From: Chalara sp. BL73
Taxonomy: Eukaryota > Ascomycota > Leotiomycetes > Helotiales
DNA length: 64,000 nt
Assembly (NCBI GenBank): GCA_918026815.1
Contig: CAKJVC010000014.1
Coordinates: 1,116,001-1,180,000, forward strand
Direction: 5' to 3'
Translations under genes and position numbers: made by a program
Notes under the pieces: generated by a model
Database searches by the model: none
Seen by the model: only the letters and a program-made list of their open reading frames with translations
Told to the model about the DNA's origin: nothing
Shown here: positions 34,985 to 47,847 of the stretch, one piece after another
Layout: each line of letters begins with the position of its first letter
Numbering within the stretch: the first letter of the stretch is position 1

Positions 34985-37456
34985 AGTGACGGGATTACTG
35001 TTTATTTCATGGAATAGCGCGAGCTTGGGTAAGGTTTGATATTTCGAAGATAATGTGGATACTACGGATCTGAGAGGGAAAGAAGGATACAGCATCGCTT
35101 CATAGTGCCAGAATTGTGAATGTATCATGTACACGCTTGCTTTGAGGAGGCTGCCCATTAATGATGCCTTGGTCGGACATGCGGTCAAGCAGATCTCTCA
35201 AAGCTACCACCAATCTTCGCTACCACATAAATGTACTTTACGATGCACACTATAGCGCATCAGACTCGATATGATCGATACTCAGCTACATTCCCATCAA
35301 TGTGAAATCTCAATAACATCTGCATTCACAACTTTCTGTGTCTCCAACAGCTGAACGAAGTCCTTCAGGTTCATCCTGGCTGGTACACTAGGCAGTGAGC
35401 AAACATATGGATATATGCAGTGAGTAGTAGTGAAGCCTTTTTTAGGGCTGTGTCGCGCTGGTGGTTGCTCAGCATCATCTTTGGTGGCGGGGATGAAATC
35501 ACCTCTTTGAGCTGTCTACTGGAGCTACAACCTATCATGCTCACTATGCAGGTGATCATGGTACCATTGCGGATTCCATAAATATTAGTAAGCAAGATGG
35601 CATCAGCAGTTGGCTTTAGGAAAATTTGCTGCAGCAACCTTAGCATTTTGATGCTGAGTGATAAAGGATGTCAACCTGACGAAGGCATTGAGCATATCGC
35701 AATGGAAACAACGGCACTCGATGGCAGTTTAACTAACCAGTGAGGGTCCAAATGCGGCTTTGTGCTCCAGATAACTTGAAGCTATGCTATGGGTACGGGT
35801 ATTGTTATGGTGTTGCTAAGTGAAACTTTATGATCAGTCCACTATGTATTATCTATTTATGTCCAAATATTACACTCAAAATGCGTTTCAACAAGTCTCT
35901 CACAACAACCCGTCACCAGACGAAGAGACACATGGAGCATAGTGCTCGCATGACTCTGGGAGGGACGCCAAACGACTATATTCATGAAGTTTGAGATACA
36001 CAGCAGAATAAATATCAGCAGATAGTGGCACAGATTGGGTACCACGTAAGTTAATACTCAGAGGTTTGTGCCAGTGCAACACAAACCAGTATAAAGCTTG
36101 GATGAATTTTCAAAGATGAATGGAATGACATGGACCCCTTAGAAAAAGAAAAGAAGGGAATGACAATAAAACACTATTCATACCCCCATCTAAATTGATC
36201 TATCACTTGTTTGACCAAGTCTTGGATCGGAAACAAACAAGACGGCAAAGGACCACGCCAACCAGGAGCTTTCCGCAACGGCCAAACAATTCATGTCGGA
36301 CGATGGAACCGATTCTTCCAGGTGTAACACTGCCACGTGCAATGGTTGTATCAGCCGATATCACTTTCAGACTTGAGGAAATGTAAACTCTAAAAATGCC
36401 TTGAAGTGGGAGAAGATCGGATAGGGTTTCCCAACCCCCCAGCCAGCCACCCATCCAGCACTTCTTCTTTGCAGAATGCAGCCACACAGCCAGCCACGGC
36501 TACGAATCATCATTTCCCCAGCCACAGCTTTTCATCTCACCACTCACCTGCAGCAAGCCATCCGAACGGTGCCAACAAAGACAACTCAGTGCGTGAACCA
36601 ACGGTGAACGACTGGTTTAGCTGAAAAATATGTGCAGCAGTAGGTAGTAGCAAAGGCTAAAAACGATGCCGGACAGCGCCGAAAGGGCTGGCGATAAGCA
36701 CCCCAAAACCAAGGAAATGCTTGCTGCGCTACGTAAACATGGCAGAAGGCGGGTTAACATCCAAGCTGGCTGGTGAAGATCATAGACAATTATGACGCCT
36801 GCATTTTCCAACAATTTTGATTTGGCGTTCTTTGAAGTCGTGAGAGGGGTGATATCAGCATCAACCTTTTTTCGCCAGAACAGCAGAGCTCCCTCTCTCC
36901 CCCTTACATGAGAAACAATTATGAGTGACCGTTCAATCCCCCTCGATACAATTATTTAATGATCCAATGAGCAAGGCGCTGTGCCTTACAACGATACGCC
37001 AATCTATTTCCAACCAGTAAGATTGGAATAAGCGGGTTAAATTAGCTTCAGGAGAACCAGCCAGGGTGTCAGCCAGAACTGCCAGGCTCAGGACAACCAT
37101 CGCGAAAACCCCGAGAAACTCCTCAGTCAATCAATCAATCAATCAATTCAGTTACGCAACCCCCTACTCTCTTTTCCTTAATGACCTACGACAACAACAC
37201 ACAGCTTCTGCAGCATCAATAGCGTCACTCACAATCATTCTTAACCAATACGTTCTTTTAAAATTATTATTATCGTGCTCGATATCATCACGCAGACACG
37301 AGCCCACCGTTTTCACGACCGTTTTTGAGCTCCTGATACGCAATACGGGGGTTCTGGGTCCTTTGGCTTGAAACGCTCCCAATCTTTTGTACAACCGCCA
37401 AAATAGCTACCTTACAAAGGCCTCTGGTTTCCTCGTCTTCATCCTACGATGTTGCG
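34985..37456. other. Long intergenic region upstream of the TBC gene
   Basis: This is 2.5 kb without a supported gene. Small minus-strand frames at 35371-35646 and 36203-36487 show no domain. A (TCAA)5 microsatellite is at 37127-37146. The part next to 37457 is likely promoter and 5' UTR. Confidence 0.5.
37127..37146. repeat. TCAA microsatellite
   Basis: Five perfect copies of TCAA occur about 310 bp upstream of the TBC gene start. Confidence 0.9.
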
Positions 37457-39687
37457 ATGACCTTCCACCACCAGCAGGGCTCCCACAGCCCAATGCCCGG
37501 ATCTCCGCCCGAGCTGACTGGGTCAAAATCATCCTCATTCCAATCCTCCTACCAGTCCGACGATAATGGGTTGCATTCAGACGTGGGACACTTTGAAGAT
37601 ATCGGTCTCGACGATGATTCCCGCATTGAGGCGGAAATCGGTGATTTTGAAGTGAAAACTTTATCCAATCCTTACGATGCCTCCTTCACGACTGATCTGC
37701 GGAATACTGCCAAACAACGGAAGCGTATGCCAATGGCAGCTACAAATGGCAATCGCATACAGAGAGAATTGGCAGGAGGGAAATCCAGGTCAGTACATCC
37801 GAAAATTCCGGGACAAGTCAAACGAGCGACGACAGACGGCTTGGGATTATTGCCTGCTCAGAATGGCGCCCCAATCGTCAGGAGAGGCTTTACAAGCCCA
37901 AGCGTACCTTCGTTATCTACCACTAAACGAGTTCGAAGTGTAAGTCCGGGTGTACCGAGTAACCCCGGACATTTGACCGCCTCGCCAGTCAGAACAAGGA
38001 GATTAAGTTGGCAGGCAGGGCGAGAAAGAAAGTCAGTAGAGGACTTGGAGAAAGAGTGCGACGATGATGATGGAGATGACGTGCCGGACGATGTGTGTCT
38101 GGAAAATATACCCTTGTCACCACGTCCACCCATGGAAAGGGCTGCTAGCCGACCAGTATCTGCCAACACGAGTCCGGAGCGACCATCGAAGGAGAAAACT
38201 AAGAGCGTTGGAAATGGGACTTCCCCCTTTCCGGCTGAGCAAGGAGTTTTGCGATCTCCAAAATCTCCTAAGCCTGACATCACCCGTGTAGCTAGCATGG
38301 GGCAATTTCCCATCAACCACGATGTTCCTAAGGCTCGTGCTAAATCCTGGACGGCAGCTCACTCAGAATTAAGTCCTGAGGCTAGGGCTTTGACGGAAGC
38401 TTTGGAAGAACACGCGGACGAGAGGCAGAAGCGGGAAAACGATCCACGGCAACGACGAAGTCTAAACACCCCCACGCATCGTCCTACTAGTGAGAAACAA
38501 CGCGTCAGGTCTGCCATAGCAGAACTACCACCCCTTCGCAGGACAGATATCATGATCGATCCTCTTCCTATATCAAAGGAGAAGGAAGCCGTTCTATCTA
38601 GAACTCGTCCTTCTTGGTTGCCGCCCAAGAATCCTGCTGAAGAGAAGCGCCATCTGAAGGAATATCAGAAAATGATGGCCTTGTCCCTTGAGGCAGAGCG
38701 TAAAAGAGAAGAGGCAAATCGTGCGAAGTCTACATGCAGAGATGACACCGCTAGCTCGTTGCTTCGGATATGGGAGGAGCATGTCTTGCCTAACTGGGAG
38801 GCGACGACAAGGCAAAAAAGGACAAGGGAACTTTGGTGGAGAGGGGTTGCACCACGGAGCCGAGGAGCCGTTTGGACGAAGGCCATCGGTAATGAGCTCG
38901 GGCTAAGCGATTCCTCATACTCCGCCGCGCTCCGTAGAGCCCAAGCTCTAGAGAAAACAATTGAGCGTGGGTCTCAATTGACAGCCGATGAGGAGAGGAA
39001 GAAGAGCTGGCTCGACAAAATTAGCGCAGATGCCAAAAACACATTCCCAGAGCTGAAGATCTTCCAGCCGGAAGGACCCCTTCACAATCCATTAGTGGAC
39101 GTGCTCAAAGCATATTCAATGTATCGCAGCGATGTTGGGTATGTGAGCGGAACAAGCGTAAGTACAAGTACACTGTTTCAGCAGGTAATGGGTGTCCTAA
39201 CTTTCTTCTCTAGACAATCGCAGCTATTCTTCTTCTGAATCTTCCAACTCCTTCCGCATCATTCCAAGCTCTTTCAAATGTTCTAAATAGGCCATTGCCG
39301 CTATCCTTCCACACCTCTGACGCAGGCGCGGTGTCCAAGGCATACAATCTCTTCCTCACGACCCTGGAGCGGAAAGCCCCACGACTCCACACCCTTTTCA
39401 CGGGTCCTCAGTTAGGACTAAAGCCAGATGCGTACCTACGTGACATGTTCTCGGGGCTGTTCACGAGCTATCTCAGCCTCGACAACGCAACCCGTCTATG
39501 GGATGTGATGGTCTTTGAAGGTGATGCTGTGCTCGTGCGGGGTGCGGTGGCATACGTGATAGCACTCGAAAGCAAGCTTTTAGGCGCCACTAGTCCTGGA
39601 GAAGTATGCGAAATAATCAAATCTGGGCTCGGTAATCTAAGCGAAGAAGAATGGATGAAAGAGCTACGGAGCGCTGGCAAATCATGA
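37457..39687 (+). CDS. TBC (RabGAP-fold) domain protein with altered catalytic residues
   Basis: This 724-aa protein is read from exons 37457-39157 and 39214-39687, in phase 0. The first 420 residues are disordered, Ser/Pro/Arg-rich and probably regulatory. A TBC domain follows from about residue 445: ELWWRGVAPRSRGAVWTKAIG, then a coiled segment, PLHNPLVDVLKAYSMYRSDV, NRPLPLSFHTSDAGAVSKAY and TRLWDVMVFEGDAVLVRGAV. Canonical RabGAPs have an Arg in IxxDxxR and a Gln in YxQ. Here the matching places read ISADAKNTFP (Asn528) and GYVSGTS (Ser564). The protein is therefore unlikely to use the standard dual-finger mechanism. A trafficking role is inferred from the fold only. The start is the ATG at 37457. 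Confidence 0.9.
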
Positions 39688-40805
39688 CTGAAATAATGTA
39701 TATAAAGATGAGGTGTCGAAATACTTCTACTGGATATATGAATTTACATTGGAGGGGATACTTAGTCACCCAAGTAATGATGGACCAGCGAAAGGTTAAT
39801 GGATGATTTCAGTGGCGTTTCTACAACAGCAAGGAGGTTGTTAGGAGGGGAGTACATAGGTTCCGTGTCTACATAATGTATACTTGTATATATTTCTCCA
39901 AATCGATCTTGTGCCTCGAATGTATTTTTCGCCCTTCAAAAAAAAAAAAAACAATGGAGCACCTTCTCGTTCTTGCCCAAGCGGGAATCTCTCGAATATA
40001 GCGCGCCATGCGCCAGAACATAAAAGAGGAAGCTACGTTCTCACGTTCTTGTCTTTGGGAGGCCACTCAAACCTCCTTTTGTTACAATCCACGCCCTCCT
40101 GAACAAAGCTCTATCATTGTTTCATCGCTACCCGTCGATTCAATCCTATGCACGTATCCTTCTTTGGCGCCGCCCGGTGACGTGAGCCAATATCGACGTG
40201 GTAGTACCATACCGTCCGTTGCGCCACCGACTGGCCACCGTCAAGTACAGTGTCGCACATGAACTCATGCCGGTCGCGGACCGGGCGTAAATACACATGA
40301 GCTTCAACTCGGCAGGCTCATTTTCATCTGTTGTGTTGCTACCTGAAGGTGTCATCTATCGTTACATGAGTATTTTTCCAGCATTGATACGAGTCTCAGG
40401 CCAGGATGCTCGCAGCCGGGTGTGCCGATTTGGCCCCTTCGCTGCTGATCGAACATGATTGCGCTTTGCGTCTCTTACCTTTTGTAGACATCATTACGAA
40501 AATGCGTATTATGTTGTGCCTGTTTTGACGCAAAGATTAGTTTATACGGAGGAGCTATGCATACTTCGCCGCTTGCCATCATGCCCTTAGGGATGCAGCT
40601 TATTGTAGGTTAGAGAATAGGGTCTATGAGAAAATGGTTAAAAGGAACCTACCTTACGTGAGTGTATTTAATTTTATATTCCGCATCATTCTTAATTCTG
40701 GTAGTACAGCCTACGCTGCTTTTTAATTTTGCTGCTTGACGGTCCTCCCCTTGACATTGATATATACCTCATCTTCATTCATTCTGAGCCACAATTGTCC
40801 TTAAA
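39688..40805. other. Intergenic region
   Basis: This is the TBC gene 3' flank. An A-run lies at about 39939-39951. I see no supported ORF. Confidence 0.5.
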
Positions 40806-42783
40806 ATGGCTGGGTTAAGTACGAATGTGACGAAAAAAGAGGATTTTGATGAAGAGTTTTCCAATAACTTGTTCAGTGACCTTGCTCCTCTTTTGACATT
40901 GTTTGGGACATTGTTTGGGGAGCAAGTCACGAAGTTATATCTAAGCCTATAGATGAGTTGGGCATTCTTTCCAAGCAACAGTAGCTGTTGTTTCAGGCAT
41001 AATTACATACCACTGGAAATGGACCAAAACAGGTCAATCAACAGCAACCTACGCTCTCCCGTGCTTCCTTATCGGGACTCTTAGAGTGCGCACTGGCGTT
41101 CTCATTTGCGCTCACGTTATAGAAGCATTGATGGAGGAGCGGGATTTTAGACTCACTTTAGATCACGGAGAGTTTGAGATCCTCCGTATTCAGAGAGCAA
41201 GAGTTGTTAGGGAACAACACTTCAATTCTTTCCAACGGCATAGTTGCAAGAGAGATCCATATCTCCCTACATCTTGGCTCAAAATCTTGACGAAGAAACA
41301 GTAAAACTCACCTACGATGACGATGAGCAAAATGGATATTAAAATAACGAAAATAATAAAGACAAGCACGATCACAAGGATAGGGGAGCCCATGCTATTT
41401 GTGGGTCCTTGATTGCGATTATTGGGTTTATTCTTCAATTGGCAGGACTTCGTGCGCTGCATGTAAGTACAGCCATTGCTGAAGCCTGTCTTTTCAATAA
41501 GCTAAAGTTATTGCTGTCTCTGCTCATTCAGTTGGTGGGAAAGTTGACTAGATTTTCTAACACAGAGGTGGCGGGAGCAGTGGTTATCAACAATTATGCA
41601 GCTAGGTGCTACATTTGTCATGACTGTGGCACGATCTTACCTTCGAAGAGGACTTGGAATCGAAGTAAATTCTGAGCGAGTAGTCGAAGCCAACGAGCTC
41701 TTATGGTTGGCTGAATACTTAAAAGGAGTTCAGGGGGTCGAGTTTTTGACAGGAGTATATCCGCTCCAAATGGATCAGTTTCATCATGCAGTACATGTAT
41801 TTGAAAATACTAAGTCATAACTCTGAATGCTCTCCTGTTGCTAAGCTACTCGATGTTGTGGTCGATCTTGGACATATTGTTGATTGGGAGATCTCACCAT
41901 ACGATAATCTATCCCAAAAATCACCGCCTCGATAGATGTTGTCTTAGAACAGCTTTTTAACTCACAACATACAATCGAATTCCGGCAAGGATACAGACCA
42001 CAGCTCGGCGAGTATGGAATCTTAGAGCCTCAGCCTTTTGAATGAGATATAGAAATGCCATATCATACGACGCAAGGTGGTTCTGAATTTCAACTCCTTC
42101 GATTCAGTGCATCGATACCCGCCGGCGTTCGATATTCCCTATTGCCCAATGTTTCAAACGAAATAGAATTGGTTCTAGCCTTGTGGCTGAAAGTTCTACA
42201 GGAGAGTCCCAGAAATCTGAAACATTCAATGCAGCAAACACATATTAGCTATTCTCACTCCTTGGGCCGCTCTTGGCGATTCCTTCGCATATTACCTGTA
42301 CGAGAACATGACCAGTTGAAGCTACACGTTATCCAAACTGGATATTGCATCAACTTTACAAGGTCCCACCACCAGCTGGCATATATCCTCTTACTGTGCC
42401 GGACATGCCAAACTAGAAAAAAACGCCTCTTTCGCGCAGCATATGTTCATGATTATCCAGTGTTTGGAATGCCATCATCACTTCTGGATCCCCAAGGAGG
42501 GCGAAGACTCAACACCTGTACGCGGTGCCCTCTACGAACCTTCAGCACGTCTGGAGAGCCGAGATTGAGTCAATTCGAGCTGGAGTCGAGAGCGCACGGT
42601 GCAACGCAACACTCGAAACAGAGGTCCTTTCAACTCGAATCAAAGACTACAAGCCTCCGTATAAGGCAAAACCTATTCTACAGCACTCGCCATTCGGTCA
42701 CCTGCGCGCTGGCAGAGCGACGACTGTCAGTCGAATACCCTCTGGAGCATGAAAATTTTTCACTCGACCCACTTTTATTTTGA
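40806..42783 (+). pseudogene. Decayed multi-span ankyrin/NACHT-associated fungal gene
   Basis: Pieces of one large fungal family are found in order but in different frames with stops between them. The piece at 40806 reads DEEFSNNLFSDLAPLLTLFG and GEQVTKLYLSLSMSWA with a stop inside. Around 41040-41300 come TYALPCFLIGTLRVRTGVLI, CAHVIEA and RIQRARVVREQHFNSF. Around 41400 comes LIAIIGFILQLAGLRALH, and around 41590-41820 QLGATFVMTVARSYLRRGLG then LLWLAEYLKG. A further piece, SNEIELVLALWLKVLQES, starts near 42155. These match, from memory of the family, the N-terminal membrane region of proteins that often end in ankyrin repeats. A large segment after the first piece is missing. Later frames at 43360-43680 may be further debris. 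Function is unknown even for intact members. Confidence 0.65.
40896..40919. repeat. 12-bp tandem duplication inside the relic
   Basis: The 12-mer ACATTGTTTGGG is present twice in direct succession. It duplicates LFGT within the LLTLFG motif of the decayed gene and keeps frame. Confidence 0.9.
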
Positions 42784-44713
42784 GCCTCAATTCGACATCG
42801 AAGCAATTCTGTACGACTACATCTATCTACCATTTTACGGTTTCCATGCCCTTCGCTAAGGGGGACTAACCTCTGGGCACCTAGTACGAGCCACGACCGG
42901 CGTTGACTACTAAGAAAACGAAGAGAATAAGCCTTGGGAAGGAAACAGCAAGGCCGGCAGAAAGGAAAGGATACTTGCGGAAGGAAAGAAAAGTTTGGAA
43001 GTGGTTTTAAGAGTCAAATGAAAAGGAAGAGAATGCTTTGGCTATATACAGGGACTCGATCCTCAACACTCACTGGAATACATGAGAGGTTTTTGGGAGG
43101 AGTATGTTAAGGCTACTAGTCTATTAATATTGGCTAGTACAGTCCTTGTAGGGTACTTGTGCTCCTGCTTCTTTCTTTTTACTCTCGAGACTTTGTATAT
43201 ATTGTTAACACCCCACCGAATTGCTTGGCCCGAGTGCCCCGGCCGTGCTACATAGTCCTCGACTGATACAGCACGTTAAAAGGAATAATAATAATAATTC
43301 TGGATCCCCAAGTCTAGTAGGTAACCGCTCCAGGAATTGTGTTAAGATACGACCTAACTTAGAATGGGCAGTACCCCAAAGAAACCATTTGTCATATCTG
43401 AGAGTTGGACTGTAGAAGAGCTGCGCCATGCTCTCGAATATTATCGGGCCGAACCCAGGTTCGCAGATGTCGCAGATGGTGAAGGCTCAGCCCGCAGAGT
43501 TAAGGAACCAAGGAAGAAATCTTGTGATTATCGATGTGTTCCCCAAGATCCCAAGTAGAGGATGTAAGGCAGGGCACGCTCGATTACAGAATGTACCTTA
43601 TCCTAACTACGCTATAGAGTGCGAGGGAAGCCTTGAGCAACAGTATACTATTGAGACTTCATCATATTCGTCACATAGCTAGTCAGGATCATCGAGAGGA
43701 TAAGATGGGCAATATATGAAGATAAGGTAGAAGGAGGAGAGCATCAGGTGATGAGAAATCGATTCGCAGAGCATATCATCAAGAATGTGGTTAAATTAGA
43801 CTTTTTCCTAAGGAGAGGTTGGCGCGATCGACCATTGTGCCTACCTTCTTAGATCAAGGCGTCTTTGATTTGGAGGAAACGCCTTTTGCCCACGGGGATG
43901 ATGTCTGTTTGCCGGCTAGGCTAAGGACCAGAAACAGGAAGGATGATCCACTGTTGTACCGAGATTGAGGGAATTACCAGTTCGCTTTCGTGATCGTATC
44001 TTTGCCAGAAGTATGAAAAAGACTAACATGGTATCTGAGGAGTGTGCCCGGTGGCGAAGAAAAATGGGGCGAGGAGTTTTATTCGCACCTAGGAATATGA
44101 AATGTAAGGAATCTGAACACTTTCAATATCTTTGAACAATCAAAGTGCAGATGTGTTTTTGTACCAATTGCATTTGTAGCCTGTGATCACACCGCGTAAG
44201 CAGCGTGATGAACTTCGTAACCACGAGATATCTTCTGATCACGTGTTAAAGCCACTGAGCTAAGCGATCCTTGACCACAATGATCAACGTGCATCCCTTG
44301 GGGCACGCATGCTAAGGCTCGTTCTGTAGAAAGGAGTTATTATACCACAGATCTTGGCCCCCCTTCCTTCGTAAGTTTTGAGGCTTATGTGCTGGTGGAG
44401 TATGTGCCGGATTTGCAAGTTAATCTAAGGCTATGTAAGCCCGGTCCAGGACCTCCAAATGTCTGGTCGATGGATTTGTGTTACATTCAAGCACTAGAGA
44501 GAGTATAGACTCCCATGATAATGGGACATGCGCCACAGAGCCAGGTTACTTGAAGACCCAGTGAGTGATTCTACCCACCGTTCGAGACATGCTCTAGGAC
44601 TCTCACCCTCTGTACTGGCGTCTCCCTATTTGGGCTTAGCTAATGAGCCACCGCGACCCCCTTGCGCTCAAGTGGATGTGTTCTAGCTATATCGTGAGAG
44701 ACTTGCGAAATCC
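42784..44713. other. Intergenic region with possible gene debris
   Basis: Short open frames at 43364-43682 and an unbroken stretch around 43690-43850 (RIRWAIYEDKVEGGEHQ, then RNRFAEHIIKNVVKLDFF) look like worn coding sequence, possibly the downstream part of the preceding relic. No intact gene can be assembled. An AAT microsatellite is near 43283. Confidence 0.4.
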
Positions 44714-47700
44714 TCAACCGCCGCTCTTGTAAACATTATCTGCCGGTGCGAATGGAGCATCGATCGCACCCCACTGGGTCAGGCCGATATTGACCGGCAA
44801 TGAAGGCACAAAGTCATCATATCCCGATAGTTGGGTATTGTACGTGTTATCCATCGGAGCTGCCAGCGCCGCGGGAGGCAGATCCGCGCAGCCGTGATCC
44901 ATGGGGCCGATGAAATCGTCCACTCCGAAGAAGTCCCGCATCTCCCAGGGATGACCGACGGGTTCCTTTTGAAACCACGAGTTCACAGCTAATTCTACGC
45001 CGGGTTGTGGCGGTTGGACGTCGTAGACAAAGGGATGTGGGGTTGTATTTTGGGCGGGAGCTGGCTGGATCAGCTCGTTCTTGATATTCGGTTGCACGCT
45101 TGGAGCGGGTTGCGTTTCGAATATGCCGACGATTTTGGAGAGCTGGAGCGATACTTGGGTCAGTACCGCGAATGTTGGACCTTGTTTTATGTTAGCATTA
45201 TAAGTGAAAATCGAGCTCATTATGGCCACATCGGGCAAGAAAAGTCTTATTAACAAATACATCCCGTATAAATTTGTTCAACTCTTCAACATGCCAGCGA
45301 TTTCGCTATCCATGCCGTGGAGCATTGTGACAGATATTTCGATCAGAATATTTAGAAAAAATTGTGTAGACTCACAGAGCTTAACATTGCGCAAAGCTTC
45401 CACCACATCGCGAACAGCTTTCTTCCTTGCGATATCCTCCTCTGTCTCGATCTCATCTTGCGGTCGGCCGAGAAAGTCCAGGGAAAGTATAAACACGGCG
45501 TGATAGATATAGTATGCATCGATCCAAGCGGTCCCATCAAACATACCTTCTCGCAACAACTTGTGTAATAAGATGATAGCTTCCTTGGAAAAGGTACCGC
45601 AGGCATGACTAAGGCTCAGTTCCTCTTTATCAAGATCTTGGGATCGGACGTGTCTCCCGAGACTGCGGGCGAGCTGGACTGTAACTTTCCTGAGTATGAA
45701 AGGTCTAGTAGCAAGAGCTCGGACGTGCTGAAATTGAATGTGAAGCAAAACAACGGCACGTTGATGCTTTGGAGACTGATGGGAATAGTCGAGGCGTAAC
45801 TGCGCGGGTATGCTGCGGTACCACGAGTCGAGGTCCATTAGTGTTTGGATGGCAATCGCAACTTTGGCTGAATCGCCATTCTTAGAACTGATTGGTGTCA
45901 AGTAGATCCTCCTTCTGATGTCTGACATTAATCTCGTCAATTGCACACTGTACTCTACGTAGTTGACAGGCACTGAGATACCACCATCTATAATGAGCTC
46001 GTTGGGGAAGTTGACATTTACTTCAGCGTCATCTATCGCACATGGTCGTCCAAGAATTGTGCATTGATTTGCCTCGAAAGTGTACGCTGTTCTGCGGTTA
46101 GTATTGTGATGTCCTAAACCTTTGTGGTGTTCTCGGAAATTGGTAGTTTCTAACTTGACAAGCTAGACAGAAAAAGGCGACGTATAATACAGCGCCCCAG
46201 CTTGAACCACTTAACATAAACCGGCAGATCAGTACGGAAATAAGCCTTACCTGTCCACCACACACGTTTTCGAACCTCTCTTTCAAGGGTATCGAAACCA
46301 CCGACCTGATTCGTGCCACCGCGATGCATCCCTAAGGCCATTGCCATTCGCGAAGCGCACCCGAGGAGCATGAAAGCGCTATTTCTCTCTGTACAATTAT
46401 GCTGGTACAACTGCAGCAAAAGAAGAGCTTGAACATTGATAAGTGTGGCAGCGCTAAGGAGCTGATGCATTCTACTTTGCACCAGGTCTAGGTAATGCCA
46501 CTGAATTTGCCCTGACTTTGTCTTGTCGCCTATGATGAATGTTAGCATTAACTTGTACTCAACTTTTGAAGACTTTTCAATAGATAAATAGATTGAGTAA
46601 TTTTTTGGGAGTAAATGGGCGCTTACGATCCTCTAAAGCTTGGGCACCAAAGACTAGCATCATACATATGCAACAGAGAAATCCAGGTTCAGTGTGGCGT
46701 AACAGCGCGGCAGGTTCTGCCCACATCCTCTCATAACGATTCTGAAATGTCTCTCGATGGAAAAGAAGGTAGTTAGGATGAACTTTTTCAAAATAAGTGT
46801 TGATAAACGTGTCTGTCACTTCCTTTGCTGGGAGAAGTGAAAGCAATGGCGTTCTCTTGAGACTTTTCGATGTTGGGATGTTGCTATTATTTGTAGATGC
46901 CATTGAGGATCCAGTAAGCCCTTTGACATGCCCTCTGCCGTCGGGTGCTCTCTGGGTAGTAGTTCTTAGATCTGTTTGATCCTCCGAGCTCTCTTCAGAT
47001 TCGTCTCTATTTATTGGCTCGAGGGCCTTACTATGACTAGAGCCAGCAAATTCCGCTGAAAGCTTCGCACGCTCATCGTCTGCAAAATGAAGTTTCATCG
47101 CAGTGTTAAACTCAGCCACAAGGTTTCTGACCGAGTTTACAAACCCGAAACTGCTGGACCTATATCTTCAAGTTAGTCCCTTACTAAGTCGAGGACATTT
47201 CTGTGCTGGTACAGCAAGTGTATCTTGATCGCCCAGATCATTAGGTAATCTTGCCCAAGGCATGGGGGGATCCTCTTGAGGAACCAATCGTTATTTTAGA
47301 ACGAGATCACTTACGGTCCAATATAATGAGAGGGGCCTTTGGGAAGCCGAACAAGCTTTTCTTCCACGATCCTAACAGGCGACGGAATTTGGGTTTCTGG
47401 TTCTTTAGAAGGACTCTTAACGCTCGCAGCAGACTGATCAGGAGACGACCCTGGATGGTTTGGATGACTAAACACGTCGTCTGTCATTACGGTATGCTCA
47501 GTGAACGCGGGCAGGGTAATTCGATGGGATTCTGCAATGGAGTACAGAACATCGATGTCGCTTGTGTCGTGTTGAGGGAACAAGCCTTTGATCAGAGCAT
47601 CGAGAACACGGTATCTGAGGCTTAAAGTCTCCACACTGCCATATATTCGAGTCTTGCGGGGAAGTGTTGATTCACACTCCACACCAACCTCTAGACAAGT

Positions 47701-47847
47701 CTGACAGGCATCGTTAGGCTCACTCCCAGGAGGCCGAAGACATCGAATCCTCCTCTTCTTGCATCTGTCGCAAGATACCAGTGCCCGTCGACGGAGATGA
47801 TCTGGGATTCTCGCCTTGCTGGTCGGTTTCTTCAACTTGCTCTCCAT
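44714..47847 (-). CDS. Zn2Cys6 fungal-specific transcription factor
   Basis: This 840-aa regulator is read on the minus strand from exons 47847-47315, 47159-46627, 46529-46251, 46086-45376 and 45180-44714, all in phase. The Zn2Cys6 cluster is at residues 26-58 (CDRCKKRRIRC, then CQTCLEVGVEC). The motif SHYIGPSSSFGFV and the middle homology domain follow: FINTYFEKVHPNYLLFHRET, QALLLLQLYQHNCTERN, MALGMHRGG, VRKRVWWTAYTFEANQC and LGRPCAIDD. The last intron is about 195 nt. Its GTGAGT donor and AAG acceptor give NVKLCPTFAVLTQVSLQL, but a different 3' splice arrangement is possible. The C-terminus is Pro/Gln/acidic, like an activation domain. The ATG at 47847 is preferred because the frame upstream begins with GTG. 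It is divergent from the MFS gene, so it may control it; this is inference. Confidence 0.88.

Noticed and set aside
37858..38316. 152-codon minus-strand open frame
   Set aside because: It is a shadow of the disordered N-terminal part of the TBC protein.
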